The notes: generated by a model not told the origin, from the letters alone. A stretch of DNA of 64,000 bases from Phenylobacterium parvum (GCF_003150835.1 NZ_CP029479.1:186001-250000); one strand, 5' to 3'; positions 17,140 to 26,436 are shown, counted from the stretch's first letter. Numbers and translations: made by a program.

Positions 17140-18073
17140 TCTCCCTCAGCCTCTGCTGGAGGAAGGCGTCTGCGGTGATGGGCTCGGGGAAGGCGTCGGG
17201 ACGCTCAGCCGTGATGCAGCCGGGCAGGGTCCTGACCTCGAAATCCGGCCGGAAGTGCAGGAAGAAGGGCGTCGAATAGCGCGAGAAGCCCCGCCGCTCC
17301 GGCGCCGGATTGACCACCCTGTGGATGGTGGAGGGCAGGACCCGGTTGCTCAGCCGCTCCAGCATGTCGCCGATGTTGCAGACCAGGGAGCCCGCGGGCG
17401 GGTTCACCGGCAGCCAGCGGCCGTCATGGTCCAGGACCTCAAGCCCCGCCTCCTCGGCGCCCAGCAGGAGGGTGATGACGTTGATGTCCCCGTGTGCTCC
17501 AGCCCGGATGTTGGGACCATCCGGCGGGACCGGCGGATAGTGCAGGAGCCGCAGGACGGAGTTGCCGTCCCGTACGGGGTCGTCGAACCAGCGACGCTCC
17601 AGGCCCAGATAGGCGGCGAGGGCCTGCAGCACCCGAAGGCCGAAGTCCTCCAGGGCGTTGAACAGCCAGGTGACCTCTTCCCGGAAGTCCGGGACCTCTG
17701 CAGGCCAGACATTCGGCGGCATGACCGGGGCGTAGGCGTGACCCGGCGGCAGCTCCCGGCCCATGTGCCAGAACTCCTTGAGGTCGAAGTGCCGGGAGTC
17801 CTTGGCCGTCTCCACGCCGAAGGGCGTGTAGCCCCTCTGGCCGCCGACGCCGGTGACGTAACTGCGCTTCACCGCCTCCGGCAGGGCGAAGAAAGCCTGC
17901 GAGGCGGCGATGGCGCGGTCGATCCGGGCGAGGTCCAGGTCGTGTTGGGCGATCACGCAGAAGCCGTAGCGGACAAAGCTGTCGCCCAGGCGGCGGGAGA
18001 AGCCCTCGAAGTCGGCGGACCAGTCGTTGAAATCCACCGGCGGCAGGCCGGACGGGGAGGCGGTCTGGGTCAT
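17126..18073 (-). CDS. 2-oxoglutarate/Fe(II) oxygenase of the isopenicillin N synthase family
   Basis: Predicted 315 residues. The N-terminal DIOX_N domain contains FVRYGFCVIAQHDLD; the catalytic double-stranded beta helix has the metal triad HxD in GAHGDINVITLLLG and His in STIHRVVNP, with RYS (family RxS) for 2-oxoglutarate. Known members hydroxylate or desaturate small molecules, and bacterial substrates are mostly unassigned. GYTPFGVETAKDSRHFDLKEFW is a typical N-terminal block. ATG 18073. It converges on the carbonic anhydrase and is divergent from scoA. Confidence 0.92.
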   Translation of the reverse strand: MTQTASPSGLPPVDFNDWSADFEGFSRRLGDSFVRYGFCVIAQHDLDLARIDRAIAASQAFFALPEAVKRSYVTGVGGQRGYTPFGVETAKDSRHFDLKEFWHMGRELPPGHAYAPVMPPNVWPAEVPDFREEVTWLFNALEDFGLRVLQALAAYLGLERRWFDDPVRDGNSVLRLLHYPPVPPDGPNIRAGAHGDINVITLLLGAEEAGLEVLDHDGRWLPVNPPAGSLVCNIGDMLERLSNRVLPSTIHRVVNPAPERRGFSRYSTPFFLHFRPDFEVRTLPGCITAERPDAFPEPITADAFLQQRLREIKLA

Positions 18074-18173
18074 GACCGCCTCCTACACCGGGGCGGGCCT
18101 CCGCGCCAATCCGGAGGCCCCGCCGGGCGACCGGGGCGTTTTCAAATGCTGCATTGCAGCGTAGGGTGGCCCT

Positions 18174-18893
18174 ATGGCGACCAAGATCCAATCCGATGCG
18201 GCCTCCGCCCTCGCCGGCCTGCTGTCCGACGGCATGACGGTCATGGCCGGGGGCTTCGGCCTCTGCGGCATTCCCGAAAACCTCATCCTGGCCATCCGTG
18301 AGTCCGGGGTGAAGGACCTGACGGTGGTCTCGAACAACTGCGGCGTCGACGGCTTCGGCCTCGGCCTGCTGCTCGAGAACGGCCAGATCCGCAAGATGAT
18401 CAGCTCCTACGTGGGCGAGAACGAGCTCTTCGAGCGGCTCTACATCGAGGGTCGGCTGGAGGTGGAGTTCACGCCCCAGGGCACGCTTGCCGAGCGCATC
18501 CGGGCCGGCGGGGCGGGCATCCCGGCCTTCTTCACCCGGACGGGCGTGGGCACGGTGGTCGCCGAGGGCAAGGAGACCCGCGAGTTCGACGGCGAGACCT
18601 ACCTGATGGAGCGGGCGCTGAAGGCCGACCTGTCCATCGTCAAGGCCTGGAAGGGCGACGCCGAGGGCAACCTGATCTACCGGAAGACGGCGCGGAACTT
18701 CAATCCGATGATGGCGACGGCCGGCCGGGTCTGCGTCGCCGAGGTCGAGGTCCTGGTCGAGACCGGGACCCTCGACAAGGACATGATCCACACCCCCGGC
18801 GTCTACGTGCACCGCATCCTGAAGGGTCCGGCCTACGAGAAGCGCATCGAGCGCCTGACCACCCGTCCCCGCAGCGAGAAGGCAAGCGCCTGA
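18174..18893 (+). CDS. scoA: 3-oxoacid CoA-transferase subunit A
   Basis: Predicted 239 residues. With ScoB it moves CoA from succinyl-CoA to acetoacetate or another 3-oxoacid, feeding ketone-body use. Seen: [67 protein letters not shown] and [18 protein letters not shown], all subunit A signatures. ATG 18174 gives the normal length. Its stop overlaps the scoB ATG by one base, so the subunits are translationally coupled. The preceding sequence 18074-18173 shows no clear promoter. Confidence 0.96.
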   Translation: MATKIQSDAASALAGLLSDGMTVMAGGFGLCGIPENLILAIRESGVKDLTVVSNNCGVDGFGLGLLLENGQIRKMISSYVGENELFERLYIEGRLEVEFTPQGTLAERIRAGGAGIPAFFTRTGVGTVVAEGKETREFDGETYLMERALKADLSIVKAWKGDAEGNLIYRKTARNFNPMMATAGRVCVAEVEVLVETGTLDKDMIHTPGVYVHRILKGPAYEKRIERLTTRPRSEKASA

Positions 18894-19537
18894 TGCCCTG
18901 GACCCGCGACGACATGACCGCCCGGGCGGCGCGCGAGCTGAAGGACGGCTTCTACGTCAATCTCGGCATCGGCATCCCGACCCTGGTCGCCAACCACATC
19001 CCGCCCGGCGTGCAGGTCACGCTGCAGTCCGAAAACGGCATGCTGGGCATGGGCCCCTATCCCTTTGAGGGCGAGGAAGACCCCGACCTGGTCAACGCCG
19101 GCAAGATGACGATCAGCGAGCTGAACTCCTCGTCCTATTTCAACAGCGCCGAGTCCTTCGCCATGATCCGCGGCGGGCACATCGACCTGTCGGTGCTCGG
19201 CGCCATGCAGGTGGCTGCCAACGGCGACCTCGCGAACTGGATGGTGCCGGGAAAGATGGTCAAGGGCATGGGCGGCGCCATGGACCTGGTGGCCGGGGTA
19301 AAGCGGGTCATCGTGGTCATGGAGCACTGCGAGAAATCCGGCCGCTCCAAGCTGGTGCGCGAATGCACACTGCCCCTGACCGGCAAGGGCGTGGTGGACC
19401 TTCTCGTCACCGACCTTGGGGTCTTCGAGATCAATCGCGGACGCTCAGCGGTCCGGCTTGTGGAACTGGCCCCGGGCGTTACGCTGGACGAGGTCCGGGC
19501 CCGGACAGAGGCCGACTTCGTCACTGACCTGGCCTGA
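18893..19537 (+). CDS. scoB: 3-oxoacid CoA-transferase subunit B
   Basis: Predicted 214 residues, full length. It carries the catalytic Glu in LQSENGMLGMGP (about residue 46), which forms the gamma-glutamyl-CoA thioester. The start [19 protein letters not shown] and GFYVNLGIGIPTLVANHIP, DLSVLGAMQVAANGDLANW, and KGMGGAMDLVAGVKRVIVVM are hallmark blocks. ATG 18893 overlaps the scoA stop. It is followed after 28 bases by a secreted MsrA on the same strand; no functional link is evident. Confidence 0.97.
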   Translation: MPWTRDDMTARAARELKDGFYVNLGIGIPTLVANHIPPGVQVTLQSENGMLGMGPYPFEGEEDPDLVNAGKMTISELNSSSYFNSAESFAMIRGGHIDLSVLGAMQVAANGDLANWMVPGKMVKGMGGAMDLVAGVKRVIVVMEHCEKSGRSKLVRECTLPLTGKGVVDLLVTDLGVFEINRGRSAVRLVELAPGVTLDEVRARTEADFVTDLA

Positions 19538-19565
19538 TCCGGCCCGCCGCAACGGAGACGCTTCC

Positions 19566-20159
19566 ATGTTCCGGCTCTTCCTGGTCCTGTGCCTGGCCAT
19601 GATGGCCGGCGCCGCCGTTCCCGCCGCTTCCGCCCCGCCCAAGGGGTCGAACCTGAGGACCTCCGTCTTCGCTGGCGGCTGCTTCTGGTCGGCCGAGCAC
19701 GAGATGGAGAAGGTGCGTGGGGTGGTCGACGTCGTCGTTGGCTATTCCGGCGGCGCCAAGCGAAACCCCACCTACGAGAATCACGAAGGGCATCTGGAGG
19801 CCATCCGGGTGACCTGGGATCCGGCGCGGACCACCTACGGCGATCTGGTCGCCGCCTTCTTCCGGAACATCGACCCCACCGATCCCAACGGCCAGATCTG
19901 CGACATCGGTCCCAGCTACCGGACGGCGGTCTTCGTCGCGGACGACGCCGAGCGGCGCGTCGCCGACCAGGTCAAGGCGGATGTCGCCCGTCAGATCCGG
20001 AGGCCCGTCGCCACGCGGATCCTGCCGCGCTCCACCTTCTGGGTGGGCGAGGGCTACCACCAGGACTATGCCCACAAGAATCCCGGCCACTACAACCGCT
20101 ACAGGGTCGGCTGCGGTCGTGACGCGCGAATCCGGGCTGTCTGGGCTGGACGGGGCTGA
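19566..20159 (+). CDS. msrA: Peptide methionine-S-sulfoxide reductase MsrA, exported form
   Basis: Predicted 197 residues. MsrA reduces methionine-(S)-sulfoxide in proteins. ATG 19566 gives a signal peptide (MFRLFLVLCLAMMAGAAVPA, cleavage probably after ASA near residue 23), so this copy likely acts in the periplasm. The catalytic GGCFWSAEHEM is intact, followed by VVVGYSGGAKRNPTYENH, NIDPTDPNGQICDIGPSYRT and GYHQDYAHKNP. No resolving-Cys pair is obvious near the C-terminus apart from one Cys in VGCGRDARIR, so the recycling route is uncertain. No MsrB domain is fused. Confidence 0.93.
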   Translation: MFRLFLVLCLAMMAGAAVPAASAPPKGSNLRTSVFAGGCFWSAEHEMEKVRGVVDVVVGYSGGAKRNPTYENHEGHLEAIRVTWDPARTTYGDLVAAFFRNIDPTDPNGQICDIGPSYRTAVFVADDAERRVADQVKADVARQIRRPVATRILPRSTFWVGEGYHQDYAHKNPGHYNRYRVGCGRDARIRAVWAGRG

Positions 20160-20245
20160 ACGGCGCCTCCCAAACGGGCGTCGATGGCCCCGGAGCGTGG
20201 CGTTTTTGCAGCAGTTCGGTCCCTGCCGCCGACTGTTAAAAAACC

Positions 20246-20262
20246 GTCACCCCAAATGTGAC
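20246..20262. promoter_or_regulatory. Inverted repeat upstream of the TonB receptor
   Basis: GTCAC-N7-GTGAC, perfect arms, 73 bases before the receptor start and just before a -10-like TATAGG (20272-20277). Possible operator; no cognate regulator is adjacent. Confidence 0.35.
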
Positions 20263-20334
20263 AATAAGCGGTATAGGCACGACCAACCGGTAGGGGCAGG
20301 CTGCACGCCGGATTGATCTGATGGAGGGGTATCC

Positions 20335-23300
20335 ATGATGTCCACGAGAATGCTCGCCAACAGCGCGGCGGTCGCCGCCCTGATGTGCGCCATGGCCGTC
20401 CCGGCCTTTGCGCAGGAAACCACCAGCGCCATCCGGGGTCGCATCACCGACAGCGCCGGCGCTGCGGTCGCTGGCGCCACCGTCAGCATCACCCACGTTC
20501 CCACCGGAACCACGGTCACCACCCTCTCCGGTCCTGACGGGTTCTACTCGGCCCGCGGCCTGCGCGTCGGCGGCCCCTACAAGATTGACGTCACCGCTTC
20601 GGGTCGTTCCGAGTCCTCCAGCGTCCAGTCGGTGGGCGTCGGCGCGCCGGTCACGGTCAACGTCGCCTTTGCGGGCAACCAGGTCGAGGAGGTGGTCGTC
20701 ACCGCCGCCCTGGCCAAGCGTGAGGAAAACGGCGGGCCGACCTCCAACTACGGCCTTGGCGACATCCAGGACCTGCCCAGCCTGAAGCGCGACCTCAAGG
20801 ACGTCGCCCGCCTCAACCCCTTCGTGGTGCTGGACCCCTCCAACCTCGACGCGGTTTTCGCCGGCGGCGTGTCCAACCGCTTCAACAGCCTGACCGTCGA
20901 CGGCGTGAAGCAGAACGACGATTTCGGCCTGAACAACAACGGTTACCCGACCCAGCGCAGCCCGATCTCGACGGACGCCGTCCAGGCCATGTCGGTGAAC
21001 CTCGCGCCGTACTCGGTGCTCTACAACGACTTCCAGGGCGCCAACATCAACGTCGTCACCAAGTCGGGGACCAACACCTTCAAGGGCACCTTCGTCTACG
21101 AGTACTCCGACCAGGACTACATCGGCGACAAGGCCAACGGCCAGACCTTCACCAACATCTTCGAGGAGAAGTCCTGGGCCGCCACCCTCGGCGGGCCGAT
21201 CATCAAGGACAAGCTCTTCTTCTTCGCCTCCTATGAGCAGTTCGACGCCGAACGCGGCACGATCGCGGGCCCGGTGGGCTCGGGCAAGCCGGTCATCGCC
21301 GGCAACCCGGCTGCGGCCATCCCCTTCATCACGCCCGCCCAGGTGACCCAGGTCCAGGACATACTGAAGAATGTCTACGGCTATGGCGTCGACTCGGAGA
21401 GCTCGATCCTCAACAACCTGGCCCTGCCGGAAGAGGACACCAAGAAGCTCATCAAGCTCGACTGGAACATCACCGACAACCACCGCCTGGCCTTCACCTG
21501 GCAGTCCACCGAGGGCACCCGCCTGATCGAGGGCAACCGTTCGTCCTCGACCCAGCTGGCCCTGTACTCGAACTACTACACCAAGGGCGATGACCTCACC
21601 GTCTACTCCGCCCAGCTGAACTCGGAGTGGACGGACAACCTCCGCACCGAGCTGACCGCCACCCAGAAGGAAGTGGTGACCCTGCAGATCCCGGTTGGCG
21701 GCGTCTCCGGGAACGCCTCGGGCAATGGCGACGAGACGACCGAGTACGGCCAGTTCTCCATCGGCGCCAACCCGGCGGTCTCCGGCACGGCCACCCGGAT
21801 CCTCGCGGGTCCGGACAACTCGCGTCACGCGAACGAGCTCGAGAACACCGTCACGACCTACCGCGCCCGGGTCTTCTATGACCTCGGCGACCACGAGTTC
21901 GCCGCAGGCGTCGAGAAGGAGAACCTGGAGGTCTACAACCTCTTCGCCCAGCGCACCGAAGGCGAGTTCACCTTCAACAGCGTGGCCGATCTGCAGAACC
22001 GCGTCCTCAACCAGCTCGTCTACCAGAACGCCATCGTCGACGCGAACGGCGACGGTGTCCGGAACGAGAAGGACCTGGCCGCCCAGTTCGAATACGACAC
22101 CTGGAACCTCTACGCCCAGGACACCCTGCGGATCACCCCGAACCTGACCCTGACGGCCGGCTTCCGCTACACCCGCCTGAACCAGGACGACAAGCCGCTC
22201 GCCAACCCCTACTTCCTGAGCCGCTACGGCTTCTCCAACTCGGAGAACCTCGACGGCAAGTCGGTCCTCATGCCGCGCCTCAGCTTCGACTGGCGGCCGG
22301 AATACGAGGCCAACTTCGGGGCGGTGGGCGTCAGCGGGCTCCGTGTGACCGGCGGCTTCGGCCTCTTCTCTGGCGGCGCCGCCACGGTCTGGGTGTCGAA
22401 CAGCTTCTCGAACACCGGCGTCCTGGGCGCCAGCGTCTCCTGCCTGCGCAACGCCACCAGCTCGGCCTGCGGCCTTGCCGCCGGGACGAACGACAACGCC
22501 ATCCTGTCCCAGGTCTCCAGCTTCGCGGACCTGCCGACGGCCCTGGAATCCCTGCTCGACCCGACCCGGCCCTCGATCGTCAACATCCAGCGTTCGGCCG
22601 GCGCCAACGGCATCGACCCGAGCTTCGAGCCGATCCAGACCTGGAAGAGCAGCCTGACCTTCGCCGGCGACCTGAACCTCGGCTGGCTGGGCGACAACTA
22701 CGAGTTCTCGGTGGACTACCTGCGCGGCGATGTCCGCAAGGGCATCCTCTGGAAGGACTATCGCGGCGGCCTCTCCCCGGTCGCCTTCGCGCCCGATGGC
22801 CGGCCGATTTACCGCCGGAACGCCGAGCGCGGCCTGTTCGTCACCGGCGTGGCCTCCTCCGACAGTGGCAGCGACCTGATCCTGACCAATACGGACCAGG
22901 GCTTCCAGCAGGCCTGGGCCTTCAGCCTCTCCAAGTCCTGGGACTCCGGCTTTGACGGCAGCTTCAGCTACACCCTGACTGACGCCAAGGACGTGAACCC
23001 GGGCACCAGCTCGGTGGCCTTCTCGAACTGGGCCAACCTGGCCACGGCGGACGTGAACAACCCGGGCCTGGCGACCTCGAACTACGAGATCAAGCACTCG
23101 TACAAGCTGCGCCTGTCCTGGACCCGGGAGCTCTGGGAAGACAACAAGACCAACGTCTCCCTGTTCATGGAGCACCGGTCGGGCCTGCCCTACAGCTTCG
23201 TCTACAACATCTCGGGTTCGGCCTCGATGTCGACCTTCGGTGACGGCGCCTCGAACCGCCAGCTGTTCTACGTCCCGCAGGTGGACAGCTCGGGAAACGT

Positions 23301-23727
23301 GACCCTGACCAGCGACCCGATCGTCACCTACGCGACGGGTTTCAACATGGCCGCCTTCAACGAGTACCTGAAGGGCGTTGGCCTGACCGATCACGCCGGC
23401 AAGATCTCGCCCCGGAACGGCTTCCGCTCGGATGACGTGACCCGCTTCGACCTGCGCCTGAGCCAGGAGCTGCCGGCCTTCGTGCCGAACGGCGCCAAGC
23501 TCAAGCTGTTCGCCGACTTCATCAACATCGGCAACATGCTCAACGACGAGTGGGGCGTCCTGGAGCAGGTGGACTTCCCCTATGCGGCGCCGATCGTCGG
23601 GGTCAGCCTCGCGGGCGGCAAGTACACCTATTCGAACTTCCAGCCGGCGGTGAAGACGCTGTCCAACTCGGACGCGCCGAACCGGTCGCTCTGGCAGGTC
23701 AAGTTCGGCCTGAAGTACTCGTTCTAG
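20335..23727 (+). CDS. Oar-like TonB-dependent outer-membrane receptor
   Basis: Predicted 1130 residues (ATG 20335, or 20338 one codon later), after a GGAGGGG ribosome site. A signal peptide ends at AFAQ (about residue 27). Residues 30-120 form a carboxypeptidase regulatory-like beta-sandwich (SAIRGRITDSAGAAVAGATV, GFYSARGLRVGGPYKIDV). A plug domain follows (residues 120-260; RFNSLTVDGVKQNDDFGLNN, GANINVVTKSGTNTFKG), then a long beta-barrel ending in WQVKFGLKYSF with a terminal Phe. This matches the Oar family; the ligand is unknown. A strong terminator shows it is monocistronic. Confidence 0.92.
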   Translation: MMSTRMLANSAAVAALMCAMAVPAFAQETTSAIRGRITDSAGAAVAGATVSITHVPTGTTVTTLSGPDGFYSARGLRVGGPYKIDVTASGRSESSSVQSVGVGAPVTVNVAFAGNQVEEVVVTAALAKREENGGPTSNYGLGDIQDLPSLKRDLKDVARLNPFVVLDPSNLDAVFAGGVSNRFNSLTVDGVKQNDDFGLNNNGYPTQRSPISTDAVQAMSVNLAPYSVLYNDFQGANINVVTKSGTNTFKGTFVYEYSDQDYIGDKANGQTFTNIFEEKSWAATLGGPIIKDKLFFFASYEQFDAERGTIAGPVGSGKPVIAGNPAAAIPFITPAQVTQVQDILKNVYGYGVDSESSILNNLALPEEDTKKLIKLDWNITDNHRLAFTWQSTEGTRLIEGNRSSSTQLALYSNYYTKGDDLTVYSAQLNSEWTDNLRTELTATQKEVVTLQIPVGGVSGNASGNGDETTEYGQFSIGANPAVSGTATRILAGPDNSRHANELENTVTTYRARVFYDLGDHEFAAGVEKENLEVYNLFAQRTEGEFTFNSVADLQNRVLNQLVYQNAIVDANGDGVRNEKDLAAQFEYDTWNLYAQDTLRITPNLTLTAGFRYTRLNQDDKPLANPYFLSRYGFSNSENLDGKSVLMPRLSFDWRPEYEANFGAVGVSGLRVTGGFGLFSGGAATVWVSNSFSNTGVLGASVSCLRNATSSACGLAAGTNDNAILSQVSSFADLPTALESLLDPTRPSIVNIQRSAGANGIDPSFEPIQTWKSSLTFAGDLNLGWLGDNYEFSVDYLRGDVRKGILWKDYRGGLSPVAFAPDGRPIYRRNAERGLFVTGVASSDSGSDLILTNTDQGFQQAWAFSLSKSWDSGFDGSFSYTLTDAKDVNPGTSSVAFSNWANLATADVNNPGLATSNYEIKHSYKLRLSWTRELWEDNKTNVSLFMEHRSGLPYSFVYNISGSASMSTFGDGASNRQLFYVPQVDSSGNVTLTSDPIVTYATGFNMAAFNEYLKGVGLTDHAGKISPRNGFRSDDVTRFDLRLSQELPAFVPNGAKLKLFADFINIGNMLNDEWGVLEQVDFPYAAPIVGVSLAGGKYTYSNFQPAVKTLSNSDAPNRSLWQVKFGLKYSF

Positions 23728-23763
23728 GATTGGCCCCGGCCGCGCCGGGGACCTGACGGAGAC

Positions 23764-23794
23764 GGGGCGGTCCGGCGACGGGCCGCCCCTTTTT
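23764..23794 (+). terminator. Rho-independent terminator after the TonB receptor
   Basis: GGGGCGG (23764-23770) pairs with CCGCCCC (23783-23789), extended by three inner pairs, and is followed by TTTTT. Confidence 0.88.
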
Positions 23795-23862
23795 CATGCG
23801 CCGGGTTGACGTCGGGGCCCGCCTCGCCCATCTGCCCGCGTCCCTTGAGGGAGAACTGCGCC

Positions 23863-24861
23863 ATGTCCCGCCCTGTTCCCGCCGAATGGGCCCCTCACCG
23901 GGCCATGTGGGTGGGCTTTCCCAGCCACGAAGACCTCTGGGAGGATAACCTCGTCCCCGCCCAGGACGAGGTTGAGGCCCTGGCCCGCGCCCTTGCCGGG
24001 CCGGGCGGCGAGACCGTGCGCCTCATGACGGGCTCGGATGCGGGCGAGGCCGAGGCCCGGCGCCGGCTGGGCGGCGTCGACGGGATCGAGATCGTCCCCG
24101 GCCGCTTTGGCGACGTATGGCTGCGCGACACCGGCCCCATCTTCCGGGGCCCCAGCGCCGCCGTGGGCTTCACCTTCAACGGCTGGGGCGGAAAGTACGA
24201 CCTGCCCCACGACGACGAAGTGGCGACGCAGATCGCCACCCATGCCGGGGCCGCCCTGGCGCGCAGCGGCGCCATCCTCGAGGGGGGCGCCCTGGACCAT
24301 GACGGCGAAGGGACGGTGCTGACCACCCGCCAGTGCCTGTTGAACCTGAACCGCAACGCCGGCTGGACCGAGACCAGCGCCGAAGCGGTGCTGGCCCGGG
24401 ACCTGGGCGCCCGGAAGGTGCTCTGGTTGGGGGATGGCCTGCAGAACGACCATACGGACGGTCATGTCGACAACCTGGCCCGCTTCGCCGCCCCCGGGTT
24501 TGTGCTCTGCCCGGTGGCCTTCGGCGCCGGGGATCCCAATGGCGACGTCTACGATGCGGCGGCCCGGGCCCTGGCCGGCATGACCGATGCAGAGGGCCGG
24601 CGCCTGAAGGTGGTCCGGATCCCCTCTCCGGGTTGGGTCGAAGTCGATGGGGTCGGAGGCGCACCGGCCAGCCACATGAACTTCATCATCGCCAACCAAG
24701 CCGTGATCCTGCCGGTCTATGGCGAGGGCCTCGCCGGGTCCCTGGCCGCCCAGGGCCTGGCCGAGGCCTTCCCGGGGCGAGAGGTGATCGCCCTGTCGTC
24801 CAACGCCCTCCTGTCCGGGGGCGGGTCCTTCCACTGCATCTCCCAGCAGGAGCCGGCCTGA
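23863..24861 (+). CDS. aguA: Agmatine deiminase
   Basis: Predicted 332 residues. It converts agmatine to N-carbamoylputrescine and ammonia. ATG 23863 is chosen because the family begins PAEWAPHRAMWVGFPS. Guanidino-modifying motifs: DVWLRDTGPIF, GWGGKYDLPHDD, EGGALDHDGEGT, NDHTDGHVDNLARF with the catalytic His, and the nucleophile Cys in LSGGGSFHCISQQ at the very end. Its stop overlaps the aguB ATG (TGATG). Together they give the agmatine route to putrescine; the arginine decarboxylase that makes agmatine is not in the window. Confidence 0.96.
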   Translation: MSRPVPAEWAPHRAMWVGFPSHEDLWEDNLVPAQDEVEALARALAGPGGETVRLMTGSDAGEAEARRRLGGVDGIEIVPGRFGDVWLRDTGPIFRGPSAAVGFTFNGWGGKYDLPHDDEVATQIATHAGAALARSGAILEGGALDHDGEGTVLTTRQCLLNLNRNAGWTETSAEAVLARDLGARKVLWLGDGLQNDHTDGHVDNLARFAAPGFVLCPVAFGAGDPNGDVYDAAARALAGMTDAEGRRLKVVRIPSPGWVEVDGVGGAPASHMNFIIANQAVILPVYGEGLAGSLAAQGLAEAFPGREVIALSSNALLSGGGSFHCISQQEPA

Positions 24862-25739
24862 TGTCCCGAACCCTCTCCGTCGCCGCCCTGCAGACCGCCT
24901 ACGGCGCCGACCGGGACGCCAACATCGCCCGCACGGCCGACCTGATCCGCCAGGCCGCCGACCGGGGCGCCCAGGTGATCCTGCCCTCGGAGCTCTTCCA
25001 GGGCCCCTATTTCTGCGTCGCCCAGGAGGAGCGCTGGTTCGCCGAGGCCCATCCCTGGCGCGAGCATCCGTGCGTCACCGCCCTCGCCCCCCTGGCGGCG
25101 GAACTGGGCGTGGTCCTGCCCATCTCGATCTTCGAGCGCGAGGGGCCGCACTACTTCAACAGCCTCGTGATGGTGGACGCCGACGGGTCCCTCCTGGGTC
25201 TCTATCGCAAGAGCCACATCCCCGACGGTCCCGGCTACATGGAGAAGTACTATTTCCGGCCTGGCGACACGGGCTTCCGGGTCTGGGACACCCGCTTCGG
25301 CCGCATCGGCGCCGGCATCTGCTGGGACCAGTGGTATCCGGAGTGCGCCCGGGCCATGACCCTGTTGGGCGCAGAGGTGCTGCTCTATCCCACGGCCATC
25401 GGGTCCGAACCCCACGACGCCAGCCTCGACACCGCCGCGCCCTGGCGCCGGGCCATGCAGGGGCACGCGGTCTCGAATGTCATTCCCGTGGTTGGCGCCA
25501 ACCGCACCGGCTTCGAGCCCTGGGAGGGTTATCCCGGCGGCGGCCAGGGCTTCTACGGGTCCAGCTTCATCGCCGACCACCGGGGCGACCTGGTCGCGGA
25601 CATGGGACGGGACGAGGAGGGGGTGGCCGTGGCGACCTTCGACCTCGACTTCCTGGCCAGGCACCGGGCGGCCTGGGGTTTCTTCCGGGACCGGCGGACC
25701 GACCTCTACGGGGCCCTCGTCGAGCCGAGGCCGGCGTGA
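24861..25739 (+). CDS. aguB: N-carbamoylputrescine amidase
   Basis: Predicted 292 residues. This nitrilase-superfamily enzyme releases putrescine, CO2 and ammonia. The catalytic Glu-Lys-Cys triad is present: Glu in LPSELFQGPYF, Lys in YRKSHIPDGPGY and Cys in GAGICWDQWYPE. TAIGSEPHDASLDTAAPWRR is the subfamily-specific stretch. ATG 24861 overlaps the aguA stop, and its own stop overlaps the GTG of the following acetyltransferase, so all three are translationally coupled. Confidence 0.96.
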   Translation: MSRTLSVAALQTAYGADRDANIARTADLIRQAADRGAQVILPSELFQGPYFCVAQEERWFAEAHPWREHPCVTALAPLAAELGVVLPISIFEREGPHYFNSLVMVDADGSLLGLYRKSHIPDGPGYMEKYYFRPGDTGFRVWDTRFGRIGAGICWDQWYPECARAMTLLGAEVLLYPTAIGSEPHDASLDTAAPWRRAMQGHAVSNVIPVVGANRTGFEPWEGYPGGGQGFYGSSFIADHRGDLVADMGRDEEGVAVATFDLDFLARHRAAWGFFRDRRTDLYGALVEPRPA

Positions 25740-26266
25740 TCGTCACGGACCGCCTGGTGCTCCGTCCCTGGAAGGAGGCCGACAGGCCGGCCTTCGCGGC
25801 GATCAACGGCGATCCCCGGGTCCATGACTGGCTGGGCGGCCCCATCTCGGCCGAGGCGACTGACGCCCTGATCGACCGCATCAACGCCGGGATCGCCGCG
25901 GACGGCTTCGGCTTATGGGCGGCGGAGCTTCGCGCGGACGGCCGCCTTGCGGGGATGATCGGCCTGTCCCGCGTGGCCGAAGGAAACCTGCCGGTCGGTC
26001 CCTGCGTGGAGATTGGCTGGCGGCTTCACCCGGACTTCTGGGGGCAGGGGCTGGCCTCGGAGGGCGCCCGGGCGGCCCTGGACTGGGGCTTCGGCCCGGG
26101 GGGCCTGGTCGAGATCCTCGCCTTTACGGCGCAGACCAACCTGGCCTCCCAGGCGGTCATGCGCCGGATCGGCATGGTCGCCGACCCGACGCGCAACTTC
26201 GACCACCCGCGCCTGGCGCAGGACCATCCCCTGCGTCGCCACGTGGTCTGGACGGCTCGCCCCTAG
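25736..26266 (+). CDS. GNAT-family acetyltransferase coupled to aguAB
   Basis: Predicted 176 residues from GTG 25736, which overlaps the aguB stop by three bases. It starts MIVTDRLVLRPWKEADRPAF, the RimJ/RimL-type opening; VEIGWRLHPDFWGQGLASEGARAAL contains the acetyl-CoA loop, then TNLASQAVMRRIGM and HPLRRHVVW at the end. The substrate is unknown; the coupling to putrescine biosynthesis makes a polyamine substrate conceivable, but the sequence resembles protein or ribosomal-type acetyltransferases rather than SpeG. It is followed by a repeat locus. Confidence 0.87.
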   Translation: MIVTDRLVLRPWKEADRPAFAAINGDPRVHDWLGGPISAEATDALIDRINAGIAADGFGLWAAELRADGRLAGMIGLSRVAEGNLPVGPCVEIGWRLHPDFWGQGLASEGARAALDWGFGPGGLVEILAFTAQTNLASQAVMRRIGMVADPTRNFDHPRLAQDHPLRRHVVWTARP

Positions 26267-26268
26267 TT

Positions 26269-26436
26269 CCTCCCCCCAGGGGGAGGTGGACCGCGCAGCG
26301 GGCCGGAGGGGGTCAGCTGAGGCGCCGTTGACCCCCTCACCCGGCTTCGCCGGGAGCTCCCCCTTGGGGGAGCAATCATGCGGCTCCAATTCCTCCCCCC
26401 AAGGGAGGTGGCCCGCGCAGCGGGCCGGAGGGGGTC
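26269..26436. repeat. Intergenic palindromic repeat locus A (three units)
   Basis: Three copies of a GC-rich unit about 45 bases long: 26269-26314 and 26392-26436 in one orientation, 26330-26372 inverted. Each has a CTCCCCC-AAGGGGGAG palindrome, a short CGCGCAGCG or GGCTTCGCC hairpin and an end GAGGGGGTC. It lies between two convergent genes. The same family recurs at 58164-58276 and 63065-63234. REP/BIME-like; the arms can fold into a large cruciform or RNA hairpin. Confidence 0.9.

Noticed and set aside
20236..23394. A 1052-codon open frame on the minus strand inside the TonB receptor gene
   Set aside because: The plus-strand frame has full receptor homology with a signal peptide and terminal Phe; the antisense frame has only Val/Gly/Asp-rich composition typical of GC-rich shadow frames and no recognisable domain.
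26269..26436. The repeat units as simple Rho-independent terminators
   Set aside because: No T-tract follows the palindromes and the same unit is repeated in both orientations; a repeat family explains them better, though termination cannot be excluded.
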